Positions 43,049 to 51,845 of a stretch of DNA of 55,443 nt are shown here, one piece after another; position 1 is the first letter of the stretch; each line of letters opens with the position of its first letter. The stretch covers positions 18,148 through 73,590 of the forward strand of contig JAHDYP010000014.1 in NCBI GenBank assembly GCA_023383055.1, read 5' to 3'. Position numbers and translations under genes: made by a program. Source of the stretch: Verrucomicrobiota bacterium. GTDB lineage: Bacteria; Verrucomicrobiota; Verrucomicrobiia; Limisphaerales; JAHDYP01. A model generated the notes under the pieces. That model was not told the DNA's origin. It made no database searches and was given only the letters and a program-made list of their open reading frames with translations.

Positions 43049-44819
43049 GTTCTGGGTTCATCCGGCGTTGATCCTGATCCTGGGCGGGGCGCTGCTGCCG
43101 CTGGTGCCGGAGCGCTTGCGCAAGGGCTATCTGGTGCTGATCCCGACGCTGGCGTTTCTGCGCAGCGCGGCGCTGGGGTCGGGCACGTTTGGCGAGGTTG
43201 ATTTTCTCCAATGGAAACTGGTGTTCGGCCGGGTGGACCGTTTGAGCATGGTCTTCGGCTACATCATGGGTTTGATGGGCATCCTGGGGAGCTTGTATGG
43301 GCTGCAGGTGAAGGAGAATGCGCAGCATGTGGCTTCCTGGGTGTATGTGGCGGGGGCGCTCGGGGCGATTTACGCGGGGGATCTGCTCACCCTGTTCCTG
43401 TTCTGGGAACTCATGGCGCTGTCGTCGGTGTTCCTGATCTGGTTCCGGCGGACCGGCGCCTCGCTGGCATCCGGGTTTCGATATTTGCTGGTGCACATGG
43501 CGGGGGGGGTGGCGTTGCTTCTGGGGATCGTGCTCCACTATCAGGCGGCGGGCACGCTGGCGTTCGACGGTTTCGACGTGGCGAACATGAGCCCGGGGAC
43601 GTGGCTCATTGTGACCGGTTTTCTGCTGAATGCGGCGGTGCCGCCGTTGCATGCGTGGCTGCCGGACGCCTATGGGGAGGCGACCTTCAACGGGTCGGTG
43701 TTCCTCTGCGCGTTTACGACCAAGACCGCGGTTTACGCCTTGTGCCGGGGGTTCCCGGGGCTGGAGATCCTGGTGCCGCTGGGGGTGATTATGGCGCTGT
43801 ACGGCGTGGTGTATGCCGTGCTGGAGAACGACTGCCGGCGGCTGCTGGCGTACCACATCATCAGCCAGGTCGGCTACATGGTGGCCGGGGTGGGGTTGGG
43901 CACGCAGATGGCCATCAATGGCGCGTGCGCGCACGCCTTCGCGCATATCCTTTACAAGGGCCTCCTGTTCATGGGCTGCGGGGCGGTGTTGCACATGACG
44001 GGCCAGAGCAAGTTCACCGAACTGGGCGGGCTCTACAAGAAGATGCCCTGGACTTTTGTGTTCACGCTGGTCGGGGGGCTGTCGATCTCCGCCTTTCCGC
44101 TGTTCAGCGGGTTTGTCAGCAAGTCGATGATTGTGCAGGCAGGGTTCGACCAGCACCTGCTCTGGGCCGGTTTTCTGTTGAACCTGGCGTCCGTGGGGAC
44201 CTTCCTGCACACCGGCCTGAAGGTTCCGTATTTCATCTGGTTCGGGCAGAACCGGTGTCAGCCGGCGACGTGGGAGCAGGCCAAGGATCCGCCCTGGAAC
44301 ATGAGTGCGGCGATGGCGGTGGCGGCGTTGCTTTGCATCTTCATCGGGTGTTACACGCCCTATTTGTATCGGATGCTGCCGCATCCGGTGGATTATCATC
44401 CGTACAGCTCCTATCACGTCTCGGAGACCCTGCAGTTGCTGCTCTTCACGGCGGTTGGGTTTTTCCTGTTGATCAAGAAACTGGCCCCGGAGGCGACCGT
44501 CAGCCTCGACCTGGACTGGTTTTACCGCAAGGGCGGTCGGGCGTTTCTCTGGGTGGCGCGCAAGCCGGTCCAGGCCCTGGACTCCGCCGTCGGGATGATC
44601 TACCGCGTGGCCGGGCTGACGCCGTTGATGCAATCCGCCCGGTCGGCGGGCCGTTTCGACAATCGGGTCATTGACGGGTGCGTGGATGGATTCGCGGCGG
44701 CGGTGCGCGGCGTTGGCCGCGGGTTGCGCCGGGTGCAGCGGGGCGCGGTTCAGGAGAGCCTGGCGCTGGTGTTCCTGATGGTATTGGTGGTGATTCTGGC
44801 GGTTTATCTGGCGAGTTGA
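43041..44819 (+). CDS. MrpD-like antiporter subunit, copy 2, with NuoL-like C-terminal tail
   Basis: A 592-residue antiporter-like subunit. Helix-5 Glu is in LTLFLFWELMALSSVF, the helix-8 Lys in AFTTKTAVYAL and the helix-12 Lys in AHAFAHILYKGLLFMG. The usual helix-7 Lys is replaced by Asn in GFLLNAAVPPLHAWLPDA. After about residue 490 comes a charged amphipathic stretch (DLDWFYRKGGRAFLWVARK, then DNRVIDGCVDGFAAAVRGVG) and a final helix, a plan like the lateral helix and last helix of NuoL. So it may occupy the distal NuoL position. It follows the small protein with an 8-base overlap and nuoM begins 3 bases after it. Confidence 0.88.
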   Translation: MIEFWVHPALILILGGALLPLVPERLRKGYLVLIPTLAFLRSAALGSGTFGEVDFLQWKLVFGRVDRLSMVFGYIMGLMGILGSLYGLQVKENAQHVASWVYVAGALGAIYAGDLLTLFLFWELMALSSVFLIWFRRTGASLASGFRYLLVHMAGGVALLLGIVLHYQAAGTLAFDGFDVANMSPGTWLIVTGFLLNAAVPPLHAWLPDAYGEATFNGSVFLCAFTTKTAVYALCRGFPGLEILVPLGVIMALYGVVYAVLENDCRRLLAYHIISQVGYMVAGVGLGTQMAINGACAHAFAHILYKGLLFMGCGAVLHMTGQSKFTELGGLYKKMPWTFVFTLVGGLSISAFPLFSGFVSKSMIVQAGFDQHLLWAGFLLNLASVGTFLHTGLKVPYFIWFGQNRCQPATWEQAKDPPWNMSAAMAVAALLCIFIGCYTPYLYRMLPHPVDYHPYSSYHVSETLQLLLFTAVGFFLLIKKLAPEATVSLDLDWFYRKGGRAFLWVARKPVQALDSAVGMIYRVAGLTPLMQSARSAGRFDNRVIDGCVDGFAAAVRGVGRGLRRVQRGAVQESLALVFLMVLVVILAVYLAS

Positions 44820-44822
44820 GCG

Positions 44823-46331
44823 ATGTTCGAGCCGACCTACAACGCGACGTTTCCGGTGCTGAGCGTGCTGATCTTCAGCCCGCTGCTGGCGGCGGCCATC
44901 GCCCTGGCCTTCCGTGACGAGCGATTGCTGCGGTGGTGGACGCTGGGCTTCACGGTGGCGGCGGCCCTGTTTTCGCTGCCGCTGTACGGGCGATTCGATG
45001 CTTCGACCGCGGCGTTTCAGTTCGTGGAGGACCGGTCCTGGATTCCGGCGCTGGAGGTGCGCTACACGCTTGGGTTGGACGGGATCAGTCTGTTGCTGGT
45101 GCTGCTGACTACTTTGATCATGCCGCTTTGCGTGCTGGCCTCGTGGCGGTACATCCGGACGCGGGTGAAGGAGTTCATGGTGTGCCTGCTGGTGATGGAG
45201 ACGGCGATGATCGGGGTGTTTTGCGCGCTGGATTTCGTCCTCTTTTTCATCTTCTGGGAGGCCATGTTGATTCCGATGGCGTTGCTGATCGGGATTTGGG
45301 GCGGACCGCGGCGGGTCTATGCCGCGGTCAAGTTCTTCATCTACACGATGTCCGGCTCGATCCTGCTCCTGGTGGCGATCATCGCGCTTTATCTGCAGGT
45401 GGGGAGTTTCAGCATTCCGGCGATGATGGGGCGGGAGTATGCGCCCGGGTTTCAGTGCTGGGTGTTTGTGGCGTTCTTCATTTCGTTTGCGATCAAGGTG
45501 CCGATGTTGCCGTTCCACACCTGGCTGCCGGCGGCGCACGTGGAGGCGCCCACGGCGGGGAGCGTGTTGCTGGCGAGTGTGCTGCTGAAGATGGGGACCT
45601 ACGGGTTCCTGCGATTCTGTCTGCCGATCACGCCGCAGGCGGTGCACGTGTTCATGCCCTATGTGCTGGCGCTGTCCGTGGCAGCGATCGTTTACGGCGG
45701 CCTGACGGCCCTGGCGCAGAGCGATCTGAAGAAACTGGTCGCCTACTCGAGCGTGGCGCATATGGGCTTCGCCACCCTGGGCATCTTCGCGCTGAACCGC
45801 CCCGGCATCGAGGGCGCCATTCTCCAGATGATCAATCACGGGATCACCACCGGGGCGCTCTTCATCGCCGTCGGCATCATCTACGAACGGTTGCATACCC
45901 GCGAGCTGGACCAGGCCGCCGGGCTGGGGCCGCGAATGCCGATCTTCGCCACGTTCCTGGTGGTGTTCGGGCTCTCTTCCCTGGCGTTTCCGGGGACGAA
46001 CAGTTTCATTGGGGAGTTCCTGGTGCTCAGCGGCGGTTTCATGGTCTCGAAGGTGATGGTGGTGTGCGCGGTGCCGGGCGTCGTGCTGGCCGCGGCTTAC
46101 ATGCTGCGGATGCTTCAGCGCGTGGTGTATGGCGGGACGCGGAATCCGCCGCACGCGGGGGTGACGGACCTGAACTGGCGCGAGGTGCTGACGCTGGCGC
46201 CGTTGGTGGTTTTCGTCTTTTGGATCGGGCTGCATCCGCAGCCATTCACGCGTGTGCTGCACGCGAGTGTCGAACGGCTGGTCGAACAGACCGCGGTCGC
46301 GAACGCATCGGAGCTGACGTGGCATGATTAA
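44823..46331 (+). CDS. nuoM: NADH-quinone oxidoreductase subunit M
   Basis: Antiporter-like proton-pumping subunit, 502 residues, about 14 helices. Key residues: Glu in FFIFWEAMLIPMALLIG, Lys in FAIKVPMLPFHTWLPAAH, Lys in LASVLLKMGTYGFLRF, and the helix-12 region with INHGITTGALFIAVG. The LAQSDLKKLVAYSSVAHMG loop is canonical. It starts 3 bases after the MrpD-like gene and overlaps nuoN by 8 bases. The call is secure. Confidence 0.95.
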   Translation: MFEPTYNATFPVLSVLIFSPLLAAAIALAFRDERLLRWWTLGFTVAAALFSLPLYGRFDASTAAFQFVEDRSWIPALEVRYTLGLDGISLLLVLLTTLIMPLCVLASWRYIRTRVKEFMVCLLVMETAMIGVFCALDFVLFFIFWEAMLIPMALLIGIWGGPRRVYAAVKFFIYTMSGSILLLVAIIALYLQVGSFSIPAMMGREYAPGFQCWVFVAFFISFAIKVPMLPFHTWLPAAHVEAPTAGSVLLASVLLKMGTYGFLRFCLPITPQAVHVFMPYVLALSVAAIVYGGLTALAQSDLKKLVAYSSVAHMGFATLGIFALNRPGIEGAILQMINHGITTGALFIAVGIIYERLHTRELDQAAGLGPRMPIFATFLVVFGLSSLAFPGTNSFIGEFLVLSGGFMVSKVMVVCAVPGVVLAAAYMLRMLQRVVYGGTRNPPHAGVTDLNWREVLTLAPLVVFVFWIGLHPQPFTRVLHASVERLVEQTAVANASELTWHD

Positions 46332-47832
46332 GGCCTCACTGCTGGCATTTCTTCCGGAACTGACCCTCCTCTCGGGGGCGCTGGCGCTGTTTCTGGTCAG
46401 CCTGGGTGACCAGTTGGTGCGCCGGGCGCGGCAGGTGGCGCTGATCACCGCCCTGGCCACCCTGGTGGCCTGCCTGTTCAGCCTCGGCCAGGAGGCGGTC
46501 CTGTTTGACGGCGCCTATCGGGTGGACGCGTTTTCACAGTTTCTGAAGTTGATCTTCGGGCTGGGCCTGGTGTTGCTGGTGTTGCTCAGCGGCGAGCTGC
46601 CGGACATCCGTCCCGAGGTGAAGCCGGAGTATTTCCTGTTCCTGACGCTGAGTGTGAGCGGGCTGACTCTGCTGGTGAGTTGCGTGGACCTCCTGACCCT
46701 GGTGATTGCGCTGCAGTTGTCGTCATTTCCGCTCTACCTGCTGGTGCCGATGCGGCGGGAGGGCACGGCGCGGCGGGCCCAGATGGAATCGGCGATCAAG
46801 TACCTGATGCTGGGCATTGCGGCGAACGGGATCATGTTGTTCGGCATGAGCTATCTGTTCGGCCTGACGGGGACCACCCGGCTGCCGGAGCTTTTCGCGC
46901 GGCTGGCGCCGCAGATGGATTCGCCCGTGGCGATCGCCGCCCTGGCCCTGACCCTGGCGGGGATCTTCTACAAACTGGCGGTTTTCCCATTCCACTTCTG
47001 GACTCCGGACGTGTACCAGGGCGCGTCGAACGAGACCGCCAGCCTCATCGCCTCGTTACCCAAGGTCGGCGCGGTGGCGGTGCTGGTCCGGCTGGTTTCA
47101 CTGGCGGCGCCGGAGCAGGAGAGCGTGGCGTTGCTGCTGGCGATACTGGCCGTGGTCTCGATGTTCTACGGCAACTTGATCGCGCTGGCCCAGGATGATC
47201 TCAAGCGGTTGCTCGGGTTCTCGGGAATCGCGCATGCGGGGTACGCTTTGATCGGATTTGTGACGCTGGAACAGGCGGGATTCACGGCGGCGCTCTACTA
47301 TATCGTCGCCTATCTGTTCATGGTGGTCGCCTGTTTCGTCGTGATCTGCCAGGTCTCGACCGACGGGGTCAACCTCGGCTTTGGCGATCTGGCTGGGTTG
47401 CATCGGCGAGCCCCGCTGCTGGCGGTGACGCTCGGGGTCGGCATCTTCGCGCTGGCGGGTCTGCCCCCCTTTGCGGGATTCATCGGCAAGCTCGCCTTGT
47501 TGAAAGCGGCGCTGGCCAAGGGGTATCTGGTGCTGGTCATTCTCGCGGTGGTCAATACGGCCATCGCCGCCTACTACTACCTGGGCGTGATCCGGGAGGC
47601 ATTCTTCCGCGAGCCCGGCGATCGGCCGCTCATTGCCGTGGGGCTGCCGGTGCGGGTCCTTTGCCTCGTGTTGCTGGCGGCCAACCTCGGCCTCGGGATT
47701 CTGCCGGGACGCGTCCTGGAAAGCATCTCGACCTCCCTGGCGGGGGTCAGCGGCCTTGACCAGCCCGCGTTGGTGTCCGCCGCCCCCGCCCGGCAGTCAG
47801 CGGGTGCGGCGGCACCTCCGGGGCCGCCGTAA
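46324..47832 (+). CDS. nuoN: NADH-quinone oxidoreductase subunit N
   Basis: Antiporter-like subunit next to NuoK, 502 residues, about 14 helices. Typical features: LVIALQLSSFPLYLLVPMRR with the variant helix-5 region, FYKLAVFPFHFWTPDVYQGASNE with the Lys and substrate-channel motif, LAQDDLKRLLGFSGIAHAGY, and GLPPFAGFIGKLALLKAAL. In the helix-5 region the usual acidic residue is not obvious. It closes the nuo operon; a GC hairpin spans its last codons. Confidence 0.94.
   Translation: MIKASLLAFLPELTLLSGALALFLVSLGDQLVRRARQVALITALATLVACLFSLGQEAVLFDGAYRVDAFSQFLKLIFGLGLVLLVLLSGELPDIRPEVKPEYFLFLTLSVSGLTLLVSCVDLLTLVIALQLSSFPLYLLVPMRREGTARRAQMESAIKYLMLGIAANGIMLFGMSYLFGLTGTTRLPELFARLAPQMDSPVAIAALALTLAGIFYKLAVFPFHFWTPDVYQGASNETASLIASLPKVGAVAVLVRLVSLAAPEQESVALLLAILAVVSMFYGNLIALAQDDLKRLLGFSGIAHAGYALIGFVTLEQAGFTAALYYIVAYLFMVVACFVVICQVSTDGVNLGFGDLAGLHRRAPLLAVTLGVGIFALAGLPPFAGFIGKLALLKAALAKGYLVLVILAVVNTAIAAYYYLGVIREAFFREPGDRPLIAVGLPVRVLCLVLLAANLGLGILPGRVLESISTSLAGVSGLDQPALVSAAPARQSAGAAAPPGPP
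47807..47829 (+). terminator. GC hairpin at the end of nuoN
   Basis: CGGCGGC (47807-47813) and GCCGCCG (47823-47829) form a 7-base-pair stem with a 9-base loop immediately before the nuoN stop. No T-run follows, so this is a weak terminator candidate or simply the codon pattern of a Gly/Ala/Pro-rich tail. Confidence 0.2.
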
Positions 47833-47877
47833 GACCAGGGACAGATTCCGTCTTGCGTTCGGCTCGGGAGAAGGGGC

Positions 47878-48729
47878 ATGGTCCGCCTGGACCAACCTCG
47901 AACCATCCCGGCTGAAATGAAGGCACTGCCTGAACCTTGCGGAAGGAACCCCGGTTTCACTCTGATCGAACTGCTGGTGGTGATCGCCATCATCGCCATC
48001 CTGGCCGGCATGCTGTTGCCGGCGCTGTCGAAGGCCAAGGAGAAAGGGGTGCGGATGGCCTGCCTGAACAACCTCCGGCAAATCAGCCTGTTCATGCAGT
48101 TCTATACCGATGACCACCACGACGTGTTTCCGGCTCATCGCAACCAGGGCCTCGCCACGTCGGACGCCGGTCCGTCACTGACCAACTGGTGGGGCACGGC
48201 CATCGTTCCTTATGGCTCCGGGGAATCGAACCTGTTCCATTGTCCCGCGATCAAGGGGAAGCGCCGGGACAACGGCATTCCCTGGGAATGGAAGTTCGAT
48301 TGCCACCAGGTCGGCTACGGCATGAACGCGTTCTTCCTGGGCATTCACCCGTATCCGGGCGGTTCGGTGACGATCGGATCCATCCAGTTCGTCGCGCAGC
48401 CCTGGTTCAAGCGCAGCGCGATCGTTTCGCCCACGGAGAACATCGCGGTGGGCGACGGGCAACCCTACGGCACCGGACAACCGGTCTGGAGCAGCAGCCT
48501 CTGGTGGCCGAACTCGTGCATGGATCGCGCGGCCAGCACCAGCCAGGCGTTCGAGGGGGTCGATATCGAACGTCACCGGGGAACGGGCATTGCCGTATTC
48601 AACGATGGCCATGCGGCGGTTCGCCGGAACGAGGAGATCAACCCGCCGGCCGATCCGGGCACAGGTGACGCCCGGGGGTTGGTCAATTCACGGTATTGGG
48701 ATCCGTTGCAGCGGGGTGGGACCCGATGA
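47878..48729 (+). CDS. Type II secretion/prepilin-like protein with N-terminal methylation motif
   Basis: A 283-residue protein of the large Verrucomicrobiota/Planctomycetota family of pseudopilin-like proteins. The prepilin peptidase motif is [19 protein letters not shown] near residue 26, with the +5 Glu, followed by a hydrophobic helix and [20 protein letters not shown]. The C-terminal globular part ends with [16 protein letters not shown], an H-X9-DG-like motif. ATG at 47878 is preceded by GGGAGAAGGGG and chosen over ATG at 47917. Function is unknown; such genes occur in many copies and are often solitary. Confidence 0.9.
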   Translation: MVRLDQPRTIPAEMKALPEPCGRNPGFTLIELLVVIAIIAILAGMLLPALSKAKEKGVRMACLNNLRQISLFMQFYTDDHHDVFPAHRNQGLATSDAGPSLTNWWGTAIVPYGSGESNLFHCPAIKGKRRDNGIPWEWKFDCHQVGYGMNAFFLGIHPYPGGSVTIGSIQFVAQPWFKRSAIVSPTENIAVGDGQPYGTGQPVWSSSLWWPNSCMDRAASTSQAFEGVDIERHRGTGIAVFNDGHAAVRRNEEINPPADPGTGDARGLVNSRYWDPLQRGGTR

Positions 48730-48786
48730 CGAAGAGGGGCATGGGGTTGGAGGGCGGGAGGCGCTCCGGCGGAAAGGAGAAAGTGC

Positions 48787-48814
48787 TTGACCGAACCGCT
48801 TCAATACGGTTAAT
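48787..48814 (+). promoter_or_regulatory. Candidate promoter of the Cys-rich/nitrilase/ATP-grasp/folP operon
   Basis: TTGACC (48787-48792) and GTTAAT (48809-48814) with a 16-base spacer, in an A/T-richer gap after the prepilin-like gene. Downstream an inverted repeat AACCGAT (48836-48842) / ATCGGTT (48851-48857) with an 8-base loop could act as an operator or RNA hairpin in the leader. Confidence 0.35.
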
Positions 48815-48893
48815 TTCCATCCGATTGGCTAATTCAACCGATTAGTGTTTATCGGTTCTGGCTGCCTGGATGTAAGTGGGATGGAACCATCTG

Positions 48894-49133
48894 ATGTCGC
48901 TTTCCTGCATGAAGAAACCGCCCTCGCCTCACTGGTATTACCTGATCTTCGGCCGCCTCCTGCTGCGTGCCTGCAGAGGTCGAAAGAAGGATTGCTGCAA
49001 CGAGACCTGCGTGCTGCGGCCGTATTGCGAGTGTTCGTTGGCGCATGACGAGGCGTCGCGGCGGCTGGAGACGCGGCTGCTGGTGTTCGTGGTGATCTGC
49101 GCGGCGGCGGTGGTGACCTGGGCCTTCATTTGA
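48894..49133 (+). CDS. Small cysteine-rich membrane peptide
   Basis: A 79-residue frame. It starts with a basic region (KKPPSPHWYYLIFGRLLLRA), has six cysteines within about 21 residues (CRGRKKDCCNETC followed by VLRPYCEC), and ends in a single membrane helix (LLVFVVICAAAVVTWAFI). The pattern suggests a metal- or disulfide-stabilised head anchored by its C-terminus. The start is uncertain: GTG 48876, ATG 48894 and ATG 48909 are in frame, and none has a strong ribosome site. It ends 3 bases before the nitrilase gene, so it heads a tightly packed operon. No family is recognised. Confidence 0.6.
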   Translation: MSLSCMKKPPSPHWYYLIFGRLLLRACRGRKKDCCNETCVLRPYCECSLAHDEASRRLETRLLVFVVICAAAVVTWAFI

Positions 49134-49136
49134 CGT

Positions 49137-50012
49137 GTGACTCGAGCGGCGAACCAACCGGGCAAGACCTTGCAGGTTTCTTGCGCGCAACTGCATTGGG
49201 CGCGGCCGCTGGAGTACAACCTGGAGCGGGCGCTCGAGCTGATTGCGGCCGCGCGCAAGGCGGGCAGCCGGGTGGTGCTCTTTCCCGAGGCTCAGCTGAC
49301 GAGCTATTATTTCCCGTATGCGATCGGGCTTCCGGCGGGGCGGGTGCGGGGGGCGCTGGCGAAGGTATGCGAGGCGGCGGCGGAGCAGGGGCTTTGGGTG
49401 ATCACCGGGACGCTGCGGAAGGCCGGGCGCCGGTATCTCAACCTGGCGCACGTGATCGATCCGAAGGGGGCGGTGGTGCATGAGTATGCCAAGGTGCATC
49501 TGGCGGGGCGGGACGAGCAGCGGTATTGCCGCGGGGGCGACAAGCTTTCGTTGTTCGAGCTGGATGGGATTCGCTGCACGCTGGTGATCTGCCGGGACGG
49601 GCGGCATCCGGAGCTGTACCGGCTTCCGGCGATGGCGGGAGCGCAGGTGCTGTTTCATCCCTCGTGCAGCTCGGATGAGATCGAGGCCGTGACCTGGAAG
49701 CGGACTTCGGGGCGCGCCCAGCAGCCGGTGGGGCCGAACACGCGGATATTCCATTGTGTGGCCAACACGGTGGGACAATCGCCGGACGGCCGGCAGACCT
49801 CGAGCGGCGGGTCATTCATTCGGGAACCGCAGGGTTTGCCCCTGGCCGAGGCGGGGTATTACCAGGAGGAGTTGATCACGGCGGTGCTGGATTTGGAGCG
49901 GGCGGATCGCGGATATGTCCGGGACAGTCTGGAGCGCCCGCCCTTTTTGCGGCGGCATTGGAAGGAGATGCTCCGGGCGATGATGGCGCGGGTGGATCGG
50001 AAGCCGCGATGA
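49137..50012 (+). CDS. Carbon-nitrogen hydrolase (nitrilase superfamily)
   Basis: A 291-residue amidase/nitrilase-fold enzyme with the full catalytic triad: Glu51 in LFPEAQLTSY, Lys119 in EYAKVHLAG and Cys152 in VICRDGRHPEL. Length and motifs fit soluble omega-amidase or N-carbamoyl/polyamine-amide hydrolases; the substrate is not recognisable. GTG at 49137 begins 3 bases after the Cys-rich gene. An ATP-grasp gene follows after 28 bases, so an amide-bond forming and an amide-bond breaking enzyme are paired. Function in this pair is unknown. Confidence 0.88.
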   Translation: MTRAANQPGKTLQVSCAQLHWARPLEYNLERALELIAAARKAGSRVVLFPEAQLTSYYFPYAIGLPAGRVRGALAKVCEAAAEQGLWVITGTLRKAGRRYLNLAHVIDPKGAVVHEYAKVHLAGRDEQRYCRGGDKLSLFELDGIRCTLVICRDGRHPELYRLPAMAGAQVLFHPSCSSDEIEAVTWKRTSGRAQQPVGPNTRIFHCVANTVGQSPDGRQTSSGGSFIREPQGLPLAEAGYYQEELITAVLDLERADRGYVRDSLERPPFLRRHWKEMLRAMMARVDRKPR

Positions 50013-50040
50013 TTGACAGTGGTGCCGCCGTGTATCGATA

Positions 50041-50970
50041 GTGGAGCGCGTGGCGCGGGTCTATGACGTGGTGATGACGCACAATCTGGACGCGGATGAA
50101 TTTTTCATTCACTGCGTTCAGCGGCGGTGCGCGGAGCGGTCGTTGAGTTTTTTTCTGATCGAGCCGGTATGGGTCGAGGCGTTTCACGAGGCGCTGCGGG
50201 TGGATCGGGTCTGGGCGCGGGTCTTGTTGAACCTGCACAGCGAGCATCATCTGCCGGAGGATCGGTTTCACCGGCTGGTGCGGATGGCCGGGGAGCGGGG
50301 CGTGCAGGTGGTGGATCCGCTGGAGGTGGCGCTGCCCGCTTTCGACAAGGCCCGGCTCCATCCGCGGCTGGTCGAAGCGGGTTTTGAGGTGCCGGACACC
50401 GTGATTGTCTCGCGGGAGGAAGCGCGTGACGGCCAACTGGATGCGGGGCGGCTGGCGCAGCTGGGAAGTCCATTTGTGATCAAGCCGGCCATGGGCTACG
50501 GCCGGCGGGGGGTGATCCTGGACGCGGTTGGGGTGAAGGACTTGGAGCGGTCGATGGCCGTCTGGCCGGATGCGCATTACTTGTTGCAGCGGCGGGAATC
50601 GGTCGCCGAGCTGGATGGGCAGCCGGCGTACTTCAGGGTCTTCCACGTGTTCGGCTCGATCTGGTCCTGCTGGTGGAACTGTCATACCGATGGTTACCGG
50701 CGGGTGACGGATGAGGAAGAGCGGACGCACGGCTTGGCGGTGCTGGGCGACCTGGTGCGACGGGTGGCGGCGCTGACCGGGATGCGTTTTTTTTCGAGCG
50801 AGATTGCCATGACCGCGCCCGGGCGGTTGGTGTTGATCGATTATGTCAATGACCAGTGCCACATGTTGAGTCAGGGGGCGAATCCGCGGATGGGCGTGCC
50901 GAACACGGTGGTGGCGGAGATCGCCGGGCGGTTGGTGGATGCGGCGGCGGGTTTGATAAACCGGCGGTGA
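50041..50970 (+). CDS. ATP-grasp superfamily protein of unknown substrate
   Basis: A 309-residue protein with an ATP-grasp fold. SPFVIKPAMGYGRRGVIL holds the nucleotide-binding Lys and Gly-rich loop. YLLQRRESVAELDGQPAYFR supplies the next strand, and SSEIAMTAPGRLVLIDYVND has the acidic and Asn metal ligands. The N-terminal third is a pre-ATP-grasp domain. Such enzymes usually join a carboxylate to an amine or thiol. It overlaps folP by 4 bases (GTGA). The adjacent nitrilase-fold enzyme suggests a shared substrate. RimK-like ligase is the nearest general description. Confidence 0.75.
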   Translation: MERVARVYDVVMTHNLDADEFFIHCVQRRCAERSLSFFLIEPVWVEAFHEALRVDRVWARVLLNLHSEHHLPEDRFHRLVRMAGERGVQVVDPLEVALPAFDKARLHPRLVEAGFEVPDTVIVSREEARDGQLDAGRLAQLGSPFVIKPAMGYGRRGVILDAVGVKDLERSMAVWPDAHYLLQRRESVAELDGQPAYFRVFHVFGSIWSCWWNCHTDGYRRVTDEEERTHGLAVLGDLVRRVAALTGMRFFSSEIAMTAPGRLVLIDYVNDQCHMLSQGANPRMGVPNTVVAEIAGRLVDAAAGLINRR

Positions 50971-51845
50971 AACCAGCGACGAACAAAGTCAGAATGCGGC
51001 TGCGCCTCCGCGATCGGGAATTGCGGTTTCCCCGGCCGGCCATGGTGATGGGGGTGGTGAACGTCACCCCGGATTCCTTTTCCGATGGGGGCCGGTTTCT
51101 GGAGGCGGCGGCGGCGGTGGAGCAGGCGGAGCGGCTGGTGGCGGAGGGGGCGGAGATCATCGATGTGGGGGGGGAGTCGACGCGTCCGGGAGCGCAACCG
51201 GTGGCCGAGGCGGAAGAGTTGCGGCGGGTCATACCGGTGATCGAACAGTTGGCGGGCCACCTGTCGGTGCCCATCTCGATTGACACGATGAAGCCGGGGG
51301 TGGCGCGGGCGGCGTTGGAAGCGGGGGCCAGCCTGGTGAACGATGTGGGAGCGAACCGGTCGGATGAGCGAATGTGGGAGGAGGTGGCGCGGTATCGAGC
51401 GGGGTATGTGTGCATGCACATGCGGGGTCGGCCGACCACGATGCAGCGCGCGCCGGTTTACGCGGACGTCGTGCGGGAGGTGAACCGGTTTTTCCGGGAG
51501 CGGTTGCGGCGGTTGCGGGCGTGCGGGGTGAACCCGGACCAGGTGGTGCTGGACGTGGGAATCGGTTTTGGCAAGACCGTCGAGCACAATTTGCAGTTGA
51601 TCACCCGGGCGGCGAGTTTTAAAAGAGCGCAGCGGCCCCTGCTTTTGGGAGTATCGCGGAAGTCATTTATCGGACGATTGTTGAAGGTGGAGGTGGGCGG
51701 GCGGCTTGCCGGGTCGCTGGCCTGCGCGTGCTGGGCGGTGGCGGCCGGCGTCCACATCGTCCGGGTGCACGATGTGGCGGAGACGGTGCAGGCGGTGCGC
51801 ATGACCGAAATCTTAATGGCCAGACGTGGTGGCGAACGTGGTTAA
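50967..51845 (+). CDS. folP: Dihydropteroate synthase
   Basis: FolP condenses p-aminobenzoate with dihydropterin pyrophosphate in folate synthesis. The 292-residue TIM barrel has the signatures VMGVVNVTPDSFSDGG, IIDVGGESTRPGA, SIDTMKPGVA, LVNDVGANRSD, LDVGIGFGKT and LLGVSRKSFIG. GTG at 50967 overlaps the ATP-grasp stop by 4 bases; ATG at 50994 is the alternative and would still leave the whole barrel. It overlaps cdaA by 20 bases. A folP-cdaA-ybbR-glmM order is common in several phyla. Confidence 0.95.
   Translation: MKPATNKVRMRLRLRDRELRFPRPAMVMGVVNVTPDSFSDGGRFLEAAAAVEQAERLVAEGAEIIDVGGESTRPGAQPVAEAEELRRVIPVIEQLAGHLSVPISIDTMKPGVARAALEAGASLVNDVGANRSDERMWEEVARYRAGYVCMHMRGRPTTMQRAPVYADVVREVNRFFRERLRRLRACGVNPDQVVLDVGIGFGKTVEHNLQLITRAASFKRAQRPLLLGVSRKSFIGRLLKVEVGGRLAGSLACACWAVAAGVHIVRVHDVAETVQAVRMTEILMARRGGERG

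Noticed and set aside
41316..44819. A multisubunit Mrp sodium/proton antiporter operon
   Set aside because: No mrpA, B, C, E, F or G is present and the two MrpD-like genes are embedded in nuo genes with overlaps.
43017..46460. A 1147-codon open frame on the minus strand opposite the nuo genes
   Set aside because: It is antisense to MrpD-like copy 2 and nuoM, both secure. The product is rich in Arg, His, Gln and Pro, typical of the complement of GC-rich codon bias, with no domain.
47807..47829. A strong intrinsic terminator after nuoN
   Set aside because: The stem is followed by no T-run and lies inside codons, so it was kept only as a low-confidence feature.
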